Source of the DNA: Pyronema omphalodes | Taxonomy: Eukaryota; Ascomycota; Pezizomycetes; Pezizales; Pyronemataceae | Reading direction: 5' to 3' | Assembly (NCBI GenBank): GCA_024516155.1 | Contig: JAJJXM010000050.1 | Coordinates: 310,001-374,000, forward strand | Length of the DNA stretch: 64,000 bases | Part shown: positions 43,951 through 57,251 of the stretch, piece by piece | Position numbering within the stretch: the stretch's first letter is position 1 | Layout of the letters: every line of letters begins with the position of its first letter | The notes under the pieces: model-generated | Told to the model about the DNA's origin: nothing | What the model saw: only the letters and a program-made list of their open reading frames with translations | Databases searched by the model: none | Position numbers and translations under genes: made by a program

Positions 43951-45772
43951 TTAAATCGTATCGTATCGTATCCTGTATGGAGAATTCATGGATTTGGATG
44001 ACTTTTGGAAGATTAAGCTTCAACTTAGACAATAAACAATAAGAAATAGAAATAAGAAATAAGAAATAAGAAACAAAACGCTGGAGCTTAGAGCCTGGAG
44101 GTAATATTGAAGGCAATGATATATCTTGAGTAAACAATAAGATAAAATAAAATAATAAAGCTCGAATAAACAATAATTCTCGAGTAAATAATAAAATAAA
44201 AAACAAAAAAAGCCACAAAGAAAGATATTGAATCTCCAAGCAGTGGTGTTGTCCATGATGCAATTGGTGTTTATGGGGGGGGGGGGGGGGGGGGGCGGGA
44301 GGGCGGGTTGATTAGCCTAGGCTTGAAACTGGACTGGATATACTGTACGGTATAATTAAGCGTTATTTATGATTATGATTATGGTTATCTATCTACCTTC
44401 TACCTCCTTGCTTTTCTGGAATTTCGGAAAACTTTGGAAAACTTTGGAGTAATAATAAGTGAACTGACTCCCCGGCTTCATTGGTGATTATTTTTTTTTT
44501 CTTTTGGTAGTACGGTAATTTAGGGCGGGGTAGTGATTATGAGGTATATATGGTTATACGTATTACGGAGTATTGATTAGTGGCTGAAGAAATAAATAAA
44601 TAAATAATGGGAATCTGGATTGGGGGGGTTGTTTTTTGTTTTGTTTTTTGGTTCTCTTTTTGTAGCAATGCATAGATAGATCTGGTGATTTCTACGGTGA
44701 AAATAATTCTGTAATAAATAAAGATATTATGGTTGTGTGGTATGGTATGGTATGGTATGGTATGGTGTATATCTCCAGACCTAGGGAGTTTTGTCTGTTT
44801 ATTCGATAACTTCGAGTTCTCCTCTTTTTTTGTATTTTCGTAGTGTTATGTAATGTAGAGAATAACAATTGTTGTACCTTGGTTTTTGTTTTGCTCTTTT
44901 TCTCAGATGGTCTTGGATAGTTTGTGGTGGTTTCTTTAACGGGCTTTATAGGGCTTCGCTGAGCTTCGAAGAGCTTCGTATTTGCTGGTTGTGATGGTTG
45001 TGATAGTTATTATTCAAATTATCAAAGCTACATACAACACTTCAAAGACCGACATCCTCAATATCAGCCACCACGCCGCTGCACCGTAACATATACTCAA
45101 GCTATGTAAGCTATATGAGGTAATTACAAGCCCGAAGGTTCCAGTAACTCTACACGGGGGGCAAGAAGCGCTTATGCATTGTACCTGCGTACAGAGCTAC
45201 TAATTCCGAAGGATAGGGGGTTGTAATACCCTCGCTCGGAAATTAGGATGATGATGAGATGATGGGTTATTAGAAATCAAAAATCAGAAATCAGAAACCA
45301 GAAATTTGTGTTACTTCATGGTGGTTTTGTGCTGGATTTTTACTGGATTTTTACTGGATTTTATTGGGTTCTACGGAGTTTTATTGGGTTCTACGGAGTT
45401 TAACGGGGTTTACAGGGTTTCACAGGGTTTCACGGGGTTTCACGGGGTTGCGTCGTGGTATTTGTGATCACTGATCTGTCGGTGGCTGATTATGCTAATG
45501 CTATGAGGTCTGCCGCGCGCTTAGGGGATTGGTAGGGATGAGACAGAGGGAAAGGGAATATGGAGTATGGGGTAAAGAGGGTGATTGGGTAGATGATTCG
45601 AAAAAAAGGTTATGGAAGTGTATATAAACAAAAATCCGAGTCATTTCATGTGATTTTCTCGAGGTGAGAAGGTTTGAATATGCAAAGTGATAGTCCATGA
45701 ATTCAAATGCTAATTTAACAACCAACCCACATTCCCAATCTCATATCCCACTTATTCCCGTCCAGAATTCCA

Positions 45773-46798
45773 TCAGAAACCGGCGAACCTTGTTTGGGAA
45801 ATCTCAACTCCAAAATATACCTGTCCAACCATAGACATCTGCTCTTCCCACCCTGCTGGCTTGATGACACTTGCGTGGTATCGTTCCAGCAATTTCTCGA
45901 ACAAATCTCTTCCACCCGTTTGACATCCCAGACACATCAATCTTAAAAAGTTAATAGCCGGGACATGATTGATAACCTCAACCTCCAGATCGCTACCTTT
46001 CACCCGTGCGATATTATGTTCTCTGCTTCTACCATCCATTGCTCCTTCATTATTCAAGAACCTCTCAATAAATACATCTAGAGCTCGGTTTGCATCGCGG
46101 AGGTTTCTGACAAGAAGGTACCCAAAGACTGCACGTCCAATATAGCGTCCTGCATTGGATTTATCGGAGTCAAGCTTGTACCAATCGTAGAGAGCGTTGG
46201 CAAAAACGTCGACTGATTCTTCAGTGCCGACAAGGAAGTGGGGTTCCGCTGCGTAGAGGTCATCAGGGAGTAGGAGGTTGCCGATAAAGTGGTGGAGTTC
46301 GGGATCACCGGCGGGGAATGGACCGCACTTAGAAGTCCAGGCTAGGGACTCATTCATGAGGCGTTTTCTGGTCGGTTCAGAGGCGGGAAGTGTGGCTAAA
46401 AGCTCTATGAGGCGGGCTGAAATATTTTAGTACTTATGTTAGTAGATTTTGGTGAGAATGGGCAGGGATGGCTTTTTCATACACTTTGAGCTGGTATCGG
46501 GAATGATCTTTGCAGTCTTGTAAACATCAACAAGAAGGAGACAGAGATCGCCGGCACTGCTGTATTGAGAGGCCTTGGAAAGGGACTGTGCTCCGGAGAA
46601 GAGAATGTCAATAGCTGAGTTAAAGTCCTTGGCTTTGATGTATCTCTGGGAGACGACTCGGAGCTGTTGGTGTGCTTCATAGTATTGTCCCTCCTCTATC
46701 CTACAGGGAATTAGTCAAGCTTATTATCCAGTGTATTGTAAGGCTACGAACTTCTGCAGCATACGAGCGCGGGTCTTTGAAACATTGTTTGATGCCAT
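45773..46798 (-). CDS. get4: GET4 paralogue 1, lacking the usual C-terminal tail (302 aa, 3 exons)
   Basis: Exons 46,798-46,752, 46,700-46,483 and 46,416-45,773, 303 codons; introns 51 and 66 bp. Starts MASNNVSKTRARMLQK; IEEGQYYEAHQQLRVVSQRY and SKASQYSSAGDLCLLLVDVY are the classical GET4 alpha-solenoid signatures, followed by TRKRLMNESLAWTSKCG, AGDPELHHFIG and VFGYLLVRNLRDANRAL. GET4 with Get5 hands tail-anchored proteins to Get3 in the cytosol. The protein ends at VGQVYFGVEISQTRFAGF, without the Gly-rich tail of paralogue 2. Intron positions are identical in both copies, so this is a tandem duplicate that has changed its 3' end. Confidence 0.88.
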
Positions 46799-46979
46799 AG
46801 TTGTGGTATAAAGTTGAATATCGAGTTTGTGTAGTGGTTTGTAGACTTGTAAATCAGGATAGGGGACGAAAGGTGGTGATGGTGGAGCATTTATATAAGT
46901 ATCCGTATTGGTTATGAAGGGTTATTCAGAAATTGTCATAACTATGGATTACGATTGTGTTGCTCCACTTTATGAGTTT

Positions 46980-47220
46980 GTACTGAATTGGGTTATGGCG
47001 CTTGCGATCTGGCGATCCGGCGATCGCTTACGGTACTATGCGACGAAGTCCACCGCGCGCTTAGGGCTTGCTAGGGACGAGGCGGGGCCAAAGGTTTCTG
47101 AAGCGCAGGATAAACAAGGTGGTAGAATACATCATCTGAGGAAGTGCTATGTATGGGTGCATGTGTAACGAACACGACTCGTCATATACGATTTTCCTCT
47201 GGAGGCAAGGAAGCTTCAGA
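46980..47220. repeat. GET4-downstream repeat, extra copy
   Basis: It matches 45,480-45,690 and 49,000-49,215 in order: CCGCGCGCTTAGGG / CCGTACGCTTCGGGG, a short GAGG/AAAG stretch, AGTGCTATGTA-GTGTACAT, and CGAGTCAT...TGATTTTCCTC. The third copy lies upstream of GET4 paralogue 1, not downstream of a GET4 gene. Confidence 0.7.
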
Positions 47221-47229
47221 ATCGATAGT

Positions 47230-47460
47230 GGAGAACTTCCCGTAAGGCTATAGCAACGCTTTTTCTATTAAAATTTCCAACAAAACACAATGCCCTCCAA
47301 TCAATCAAAAGTTGTAACTCTGAAATCACAAAGGCATTGGGGTCAGAGACGCGCTCAATCGTGATAAGCGAATTCGTAACAATTTACGGTATCGATCTGC
47401 TGTAAAATTCAATAGAAAATTGTTGCTATAGCGTGTCTATAGTCTTACGGGAAGTTCTCC
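47230..47460. mobile_element. MITE (231 bp) with 17-bp perfect terminal inverted repeats and AGT target duplication
   Basis: The left end GGAGAACTTCCCGTAAG (47,230-47,246) is the exact reverse complement of the right end (47,444-47,460); a weaker match continues inward (CTATAG, then AGCAAC, then TTTTCTATT). AGT flanks both ends (47,227-47,229 and 47,461-47,463). The paralogous position near 49,220 reads GATAGTGATTA with nothing inserted, matching GATAGT|...|AGTGATT. No coding capacity, so it depends on a transposase in trans; a 3-bp duplication is seen in PIF/Harbinger- and CACTA-type families. Confidence 0.85.
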
Positions 47461-47479
47461 AGTGATTGTTCCCGAGTGA

Positions 47480-47830
47480 AGTTTGCTGCTGCTTCCTTGC
47501 ACATTTGATTTTCTCTACAAAAGGGCATTCAATTCTTGGCGCTTAATGGTACTTAAAAAATGGTATGAAGAGCGTTGATATTTCCACAGCAGCCGCTTTA
47601 ACGCTCGTCTATGTTGCAAGCTATTGACAAAGACGATTACTTCATGAAACATCCCACCATCCTCACCCATGAAACAGCATCTTATCCACAGCGCTCGGAA
47701 ACTCGAATAAAAGCGAAAAAACAGAGATCAACAAAATATATTCCATTCAAGATCTCTCTAAACTAAGACAACACCCAATCCACCTTAGCCGCCGTCTGTA
47801 GTCAAATCACTATATTCAACCCCCCCCCCC
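47480..47830. repeat. Duplicated intergenic module, copy 2
   Basis: Collinear with 43,000-43,450; followed by a C25 run, as copy 1 is followed by further simple repeats. Confidence 0.75.
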
Positions 47831-47849
47831 CCCCCCCCCCCCCCACAAT

Positions 47850-49335
47850 AACTATACATTCATAGAAACAAAAAACTCGTTAATGTATGTAAACTCAAAT
47901 CTTTCCCATAAATGTCACTCTCAGAATCTCAGCTAAAAAATAATATATACGCAGATTATGCTGCTCCCGCTCAGAGCCGTAATTTGTAGGATACTCCCGG
48001 GCTAAAAAGTTACGCAGCCCTGGTGCTGCCGCATTTCTTAGCGCTGCCGCCCTTTTTGCCGCGACATGGTTTGTTTGCGCAATATTTTTTGGTACTGTGA
48101 TTATCTGATTCGTGATTCTTGAATACAAATCAACAAAATTATTTATCCCGACTCTATCCAAGCCTGTATCACACTACAGAAATGAAGTGCACCAATTAGC
48201 TTGCCAACAGCGTCAATGCAGCCGAGGTTTGGCCAATCTGCTCTGATGCCCTTGTCCTCGGGCAAGAATTCGCCACGTTTCGGGACTCCAAAGCGACGAT
48301 TCACATCTGGGCGGCGATGGATCAGTTTGAGATTTGCTTTACTAAGTCAGACCACGGGCGGAACGTTGTTCTATGTTGACACCCAGAGGAATGGCGGTGG
48401 TTACACGGTGTACATAGTCTATGGGTATCTGTATTTATGAGGGTACATGTACTTATGATGTAGATATTACCACCTCGATATAAAAGTGAACATAAAAGAA
48501 AGACGAAAAAATGATAGATAATGGAGAATAAATAAATAAAAAGGTTGCCTGTGACTAGAAAGCCCGAGACGAGATTGATAAATTATTGAGAGAGTGAAGA
48601 AATCTTCTAAATATTTTGGTAAAGTTTTGGTAAAGTAAACCTCTGGAACAGTAAGACGACATATACAATGTACCCCCCCCCCCCCCGCCGCCACCACCAT
48701 TCGCGTATCATTTTGTAGGTAAAAGTAGCATTTTATTTTTCTATCCCTCTCCTTGCGACCTGTCTCTCGGTGTGTAAGTATCGAATACTATCTGTATGGG
48801 GTAATCAAAATTTCTACGTATGTAATAACGATACAGGGTGGGGCGACTCTTGTGCTACTGCGCTCGAGATACCTTGTGTTACTTATGAAGGGTGTAATAC
48901 GTAGCATCGATCGGTTTTTGGAAACTGGGATGGTGATGCCTTATAGGAAATTCGAAATTTGTGTTACTAAATGGGTTGCATTGGGGGTTTTTTTCCATGG
49001 GAGCCTGTGATCTGCTGGTGGCTTATTATGCTATGAGGTGTACCGTACGCTTCGGGGTTTGGTAGAGGTGAGGCCGGGGAAAAGTACATTAGAAGCGTGG
49101 GATGAAGGGGGTGGTGCCGTGGTAGAGTACATCAACAAAGAGAGTGCTATGTAAGTGTACATATGTAAAGAAACGAGTCATTATATATGATTCTCCTCTT
49201 GAGGTGAGGCGTCAAAATTGATAGTGATTAATCATGACTTTCATCCTTCATCACAGGGTATCATTCATTCGTCACACGACATTAATTACACCGCCAATCC
49301 AACAACCCAATTACATCTCCAATCTCACATACCGC
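47850..49335. other. Intergenic, upstream of the GET4-2 3' end
   Basis: No intact gene seen. It contains a possible transposase scrap (48,212-48,379), a C run at about 48,673-48,686 and the third copy of the GET4-downstream repeat at about 49,000-49,215. A minus-strand frame at 47,895-48,161 matches nothing I recognise. Confidence 0.5.
48212..48379 (+). pseudogene. Possible scrap of a MULE-type transposase N-terminal domain
   Basis: A 55-codon open stretch contains GQEFATFRDSKATIHIWAAM and FEICFTKSDHGRNVVLC, which has the spacing of the FAR1/MuDR-type zinc-binding domain at the start of fungal MULE transposases (a 'Phe-x-Ser/Thr-Phe' start, a helix, then Lys-Ser-Asp and a Val-x-Cys). It ends in TGA and nothing downstream continues the family. 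Short, so the call is tentative. Confidence 0.3.
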
Positions 49336-50451
49336 CTAGTCCATGTCCATAATTCCCTCAATACCCCGGGGAGCCTTGTTTCCCCCACCGCCAAATAATC
49401 CTCCGAGCATGTCCATGGGGTTAAACGCACGAGGAATCTCGATTCCAAAATATACTTGTCCAATCATAGACATGGGCTCTTCCCACCCTGCTGGCTTGAT
49501 CACACTTGTGTTGTATCGGCTCCTCAACTTCTCAAAAACATCTCTCCCACCCGTTTGACATCCCAGACACAACAACCGCAAAAAGTTAATAGCAGGGACA
49601 TGATTAATAACCGCAACCTCCAAAACGCTGCCTTCCACTCGTGCGACATTGTCTGCTGTGCTTCTACCATCTACTGGTTCTTCATCCTTCAACAACTTTT
49701 CACTGAATAGATCTAGAGCTCGGTTTGCATCGCGGAGATTTTTGACAAGTAGGTATCCAAAGACTGCACGTCCAATATAGCGTCCTGCGTTGGATTTATC
49801 GGAGTCAAGCTTGTACCAGTCGTAGAGAGCGTTGGTGAAAACGTCGACTGATTCTTTGGTGCCGACAAGGAAGTGGGGTTCCGCTGCGTAGAGGTCATCA
49901 GGGAGTAAAAGGTTACCGATAAAGTGGTGGAGTTCAGGGTCGCCGGCGGGGAAGGGGCCGAGCTTGGAACTCCAGGCCAGAGACTCGTTGATGAGGCGTT
50001 TTCTGGTCGGCTCGGAGGCGGGAAGTGCGGTTAAAAGCTCTATGAGGCGGGCTGAGATATGTTAGTACTGATACTACCGGAGGTTGGTGAGGATGAACGG
50101 GGATGGCGGGGATGGCGGGGATAGCTATTTCGTACACTTTGAGCTGGCATCGGGGATGATTTTCGCAGTCTTATAGACCTCAACAAGAAGAAGACAGAGA
50201 TCACCGGCACTACTGTATTGAGAGGCCTTAGAAAGAGATTGAGCTCCGGAAAAGAGAATATCAATCGCTGAGTCAAAGTCGTTGGCTTTGATGTATCTCT
50301 GGGAGACGACTCGGAGCTGCTGGTGTGCTTCATAGTATTGCCCCTCCTCGATCCTACAGGGAATTAGTCGAGCTTATTATCCGGTGTATGGTAAGGCTAC
50401 GAACTTCTGCAGCATACGAGCGCGGGTCTTTGCAACGTTTTTCGATGCCAT
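49336..50451 (-). CDS. get4: GET4 paralogue 2, full-length (326 aa, 3 exons)
   Basis: Exons 50,451-50,405, 50,353-50,136 and 50,051-49,336, 327 codons. Introns 51 and 84 bp at the same positions as in paralogue 1. The solenoid region is closely similar (EEGQYYEAHQQLRVVSQRYI, SLAWSSKLGPFPAGDPELHH, GYLLVKNLRDANRAL). The C-terminus continues FNPMDMLGGLFGGGGNKAPR and an acidic end, which is the form usual in fungal GET4. This is therefore likely the ancestral copy. It is divergently arranged with ADE5,7. Confidence 0.92.
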
Positions 50452-53276
<2,825 letters not shown>

Positions 53277-54987
53277 ATAGCGGGTTTTGATTTTTTTTTT
53301 TGTATATAAAAAGCTGTTTTGTTTGGGTTGGGGTTTCTTGGAATTTATTGGTCTGATATCATTGTCATCTATTTGATGGCTGTTCAATGTGTTGAGATGA
53401 GGTTAAAATGCATATAACGAAAGGCATGTTTATTTTAAAAGCATAATATTCAAAATCCAAGTTCACATAAAATCATTAACGGTTGAGAGAAATGAATTCT
53501 GCGATGACGATGATTCTGGAAGTTGGTCCGCCAACAGCCACCAACGCTACGGAGAAGCCATGCGAAGTTCCTCAGACTTATTGCGGATCGTATCCCAGTT
53601 AGTGTGTTTCATAATCTAACTTCTGCCGGTGTTTCGATTGGATTTGAGCCGCCTGTCAGGATTTTCGATGACACCGTTTCCAGAAGTTGCGCTGCACGTG
53701 GAGGAAAGATGCGGGGGTTGAGGCTTAAATAGTCGGTTTACATACACTTTTCTCAGCTGTTTCCCAGACATGGCTCGTTCGAGTATGCGCAGACATATAT
53801 CTACACGCAAAAGTTAAAACGTTTGATAAAGTGTCAAACTAATTTGTTTTGTCGCTTAAATATTTACACTATCGAAACTAATTTTGTAATAAACGCTCGC
53901 GTTGACGAATTCTGTTTAGGTACCCATGAACATGCAGTGTGAAAATGCAGGTACACAGCGCAGTGCATGCAGCGTTAGGAGAATACCCCGAGAAAAGGAG
54001 TACATATATGTACATACATGATAATACTGATAATACTGCTAGATGCGACATGTATTTTATTAGATGTGTCTTTGCGGCGTTGAGTTGGAGTTTCCTGTGG
54101 TAATGGGGTCGCGGTGATGTGGTTACCCGCTCAGACTGTCGGAAGTCGTACAGAAGGCCGCTGTCATCATCGTCACGGAGAGACCGCACTAAAAGAGTAG
54201 AGTAGCGTGATTACACTCGGCCTATTACTAGCGTGATAGGCTATGGATAAACTGATGTTTTGCTTCTCGACTGATGGAAAATATTCGCAATCCTCCATCT
54301 TCCACTTTTACTCTTCTTCGGCTCTATTTTATTCCATCAACAAAGACCCCATATTCGCCAAGACGAGTACTACAGAATATATCGCCGCATGCAATTCGGT
54401 CATCTCATCGATCAGGGTTTAAATAAAGTCTCGCCAGCTTTCGCCTGCTTCTTTTTCCTACAAACCGGCTGCTAGCCGTATGCGCCTAGTATATCCAGAG
54501 TGGTGAGACATGGGCGGCCGTTAGGGTAGGGGCAGGGGCGGGCGGCTCTCTACTGTCCAGAAACCGAATGTACCTCTCTACGCTCTCTCGACTCATACCC
54601 CCCAGTCTCCCCTCCTAAAACTCGACTCCTGTCGACGAAAATAATTCCGCACGTTTCTTCACGCTCGCTGTTACGCCATCACGCTCTTTCAGAATTTGTG
54701 TATTTACGATCCGACAGTCGCTCTTTAGACCATTGATCACGCTCTTTTCCCGTTGTTGCTGCGCTGTTTGTTGTTTTTTTTGCTCTTTCCATTTGTATTC
54801 TTTAGCCCCCGATCCGTGATCGCTTCAGACACCCGTAATTCAAGATTCGCGATCTGGATTCGCTTATTCAACGACATATCTCCACAGCTTTTTTGGATCC
54901 ACCATTATTTCTACTGGACCGCGCCGATGCCCTATCGCAATTAACCGTTTCTTCGGTACGAGACAAGCTTCAACTAGGTGTATATAG
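53277..54987. other. Intergenic; leader of the next gene with a short uORF
   Basis: No gene seen. From about 54,540 the sequence is pyrimidine-rich, as expected for a promoter and leader. A five-codon uORF (ATG CCC TAT CGC AAT TAA, 54,927-54,944) ends 43 nt before the start codon at 54,988. Confidence 0.55.
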
Positions 54988-56486
54988 ATGGCGACATCGG
55001 TTCCAAGAGGGGCGCTCCACCAGCGTACAGATTCAGACACAAATGTTCTTGCCGGAAGTAACAGCGGTAACGGTAGCGGCAGTGTTTCAGCAAAGTCCTC
55101 CGACGTCGCATCACGACCATCAACCGCGTCAACGAAGAACTCGAAACGGCACAAATCCAAATCCAGTAATGGAAGTAATTCCACCACGCGCTCGAATACA
55201 GCCCGATCTGCCACTTCCGGTTCGGCATCTCTGGAAAGTCTACCACCTGTACCACCTCTGAGGATCCAGAAGCATCACCCCCAGCCATCGTTTAGTATTT
55301 ATTGTGATGACGATGCTATGGCTGGACCTGCGGGACCTGCGACAGGTGCCGCTTATGAGGAAGCAGAATATGATACGAATGAAAGTGACCTTGTCGAGCT
55401 ACCGGTAGAAGAGCCTATAATCGAGCTGGACGAAAGAGAAGACCAACCTATGGACGAACGAGACGAACAGGTGTACCGCAGGCAACCAACATTCCCACGC
55501 TCGATCCTGAAAAAACCCTCACAAGCCGCACTGCCGCCATACACGGAAGACGACTACTCATATAAATCTAGTGTATGGCATCAGACATCCGTCCCGACCA
55601 CGCGTATGCCCGCCCAAACGTTACGATTGGTCAATGCATCCGGTACAAACTTGCTGGAGAACCTAGGGGACCTACCTGGGAGCCAACCGGAGAGCTCAGC
55701 AGCTGCAGAAGCTCGCTCAGCCCGCGCAGTTCGCGGAGGCTCTAACAGCCCAGAAACGGTGCGGATGGTTCCCCCAGGAACAGCGGACACCTTAATATCT
55801 CGTGGAAGCCGGAGCCCAGAAACTGTGCGCCTAGTGAACAGCGTCGGATCCAGAATTGTCCCGTCAACCACACCCCCTCTCGCTTCCATGAACTCACCAC
55901 GTCCTATCACCCCGCCGCATCCTGTTGCAATCCCCGCATGGGCTCGGTTAGTTTTCTCAGCTTCCAGCAACCTTCTCTGCTGACAGTCTTTAGCTATTTC
56001 TACTCACGTGGAGGCCGTACCAGTGTACTTCTTCCGCCTCACATGACTCCCTCGCCCCACCTCGCATCCTCTGCTTCCCGACCAGTTTCTTCAGGAATAG
56101 CAGAGATTCCTTTCTATATCCGCTCCCCGCAAGCCGACTCTACGACACTCTACTCACTTCCTCACCTCGACAGATTTCCAACGCATCGCCTCGAAACATT
56201 CGATCGACAAATTCTCCTATTTTGTTTTGGATTCATCATGCCTCTGTGCTGGTTTATAGCGGCGGTATTACCATTACCACCAACGTTACCAGCGTGGGCG
56301 GCAGATGCGGAAGAGAGGGGGTATGGGTTTGTAGTAGCAAAGGAGCAGAGGATACGGGAACAGGGTTACGAAAGGAGGTGGGAAAATGCGCGGTGGTGGA
56401 GGCGGGTAAATCGGGGGATGAGTTTAATAGGGATTGGAGTGGTGATAGCGGTGATAACAGTTGCAGTGATTGCTACTAAACGATGA
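54988..56486 (+). CDS. Serine/proline-rich protein with two C-terminal membrane segments (483 aa, 2 exons)
   Basis: Exons 54,988-55,946 and 55,994-56,486 (47-bp intron, GTTAGT donor, TTTAG acceptor), 484 codons. Residues 1-380 are polar and low in complexity, with an acidic patch (LPVEEPIIELDEREDQPMDE) and three similar blocks: AQTLRLVNASG, SPETVRMVPPG and SPETVRLVNSVG. At the C-terminus ILLFCFGFIMPLCWFIAAVL and MSLIGIGVVIAVITVAVIAT form two membrane segments around a basic, Trp-rich loop (RRWENARWWRRVNRG). This layout matches conserved Pezizomycotina 'serine-rich' proteins of unknown function. A long cytosolic tail anchored in a membrane is the natural reading. Confidence 0.8.
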
Positions 56487-57251
56487 TAATGGGGGAGGAA
56501 TCTAATGTTTTAATGATTTTCATGAGGGGGGTTTGTATACCCGGGAGGTGTTTATATTGGATGACGTTTCTACGGATTTTTATTTTTATTTTTTTGATGA
56601 ATTTTTTTCTCTTGATACGGGGCCGGTAGACCGGAGTTTTTGGATTTGGAGGCAGCACACGGGAAATGAAGGATAAGTGATATGAGATATTGGACACGAT
56701 TAAAATGGAAATGGATTCAATTGGGTCAAATGGCTGGATATATTACAGGTTTCTATGAACAATAATGCGAGACAGAGTGGAGGGAACATCTAAAGAAGAA
56801 GGAATTTCAACCGGAGGGGTAATTGGAAGATATACTATGGGGGTTGGGCCTTGGGCTGGATATATGGAAGGGCGTGGATGTGATAGCGCCGGGTGGAGGA
56901 TTTGGGCTTGGGCGTTGGGGGCTATGCAAGAGGGGTTAGGGCAGAGCGCTGGTGCTGGAATGCTGGAAAGATGATGGCGGAGAGGCTTTGGAAAGAGCTT
57001 TGATGGACTTTTGGCAGGATATACATCCCACGGTTAAGCTAGTGCGAACAAATAGTGAAGGCCTTTATTTTGGGAAGGAGTGTAGTCTGCCGCGTATTTC
57101 GATTGGCTGATTCTAAATACCAAGCGGAGGGAGACAGGTCAAGTTTAAACTAGCCAAGCCTATGTCAGTTACGGCCTTCAGTGCATGTATATGCCCTCAT
57201 AGCTAACTGGGGACTGACTTACATTATAGGTACATGCTGTGGCAATTTACT
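56487..57251. other. Intergenic between convergent genes, no gene seen
   Basis: The small Gly/Trp-rich frame at 56,765-56,974 has no support. The stretch should contain the 3' ends of both neighbours. Confidence 0.5.

Larger units (their letters stand above)
42463..45772. other. Intergenic: TBP 3' region, duplicated module, simple repeats
   Basis: No gene seen. T-rich TBP 3' untranslated region to about 42,780, then a module at 43,000-43,450 that recurs at 47,480-47,830. Satellites follow (43,479-43,960), a G21 run (44,275), a TATGG array (about 44,740-44,765), GTTTCACGGGG-type repeats (about 45,340-45,450), and a copy of the GET4-downstream repeat at about 45,480-45,690. Confidence 0.6.

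Noticed and set aside
43748..44263. 171-codon minus-strand frame rich in Phe, Ser, Pro, His
   Set aside because: It is the complement of the GGAAAT minisatellite and A-rich repeats.
46908..47168. 86-codon frame upstream of GET4-1
   Set aside because: It coincides with the third copy of the intergenic repeat, whose other copies are not open.
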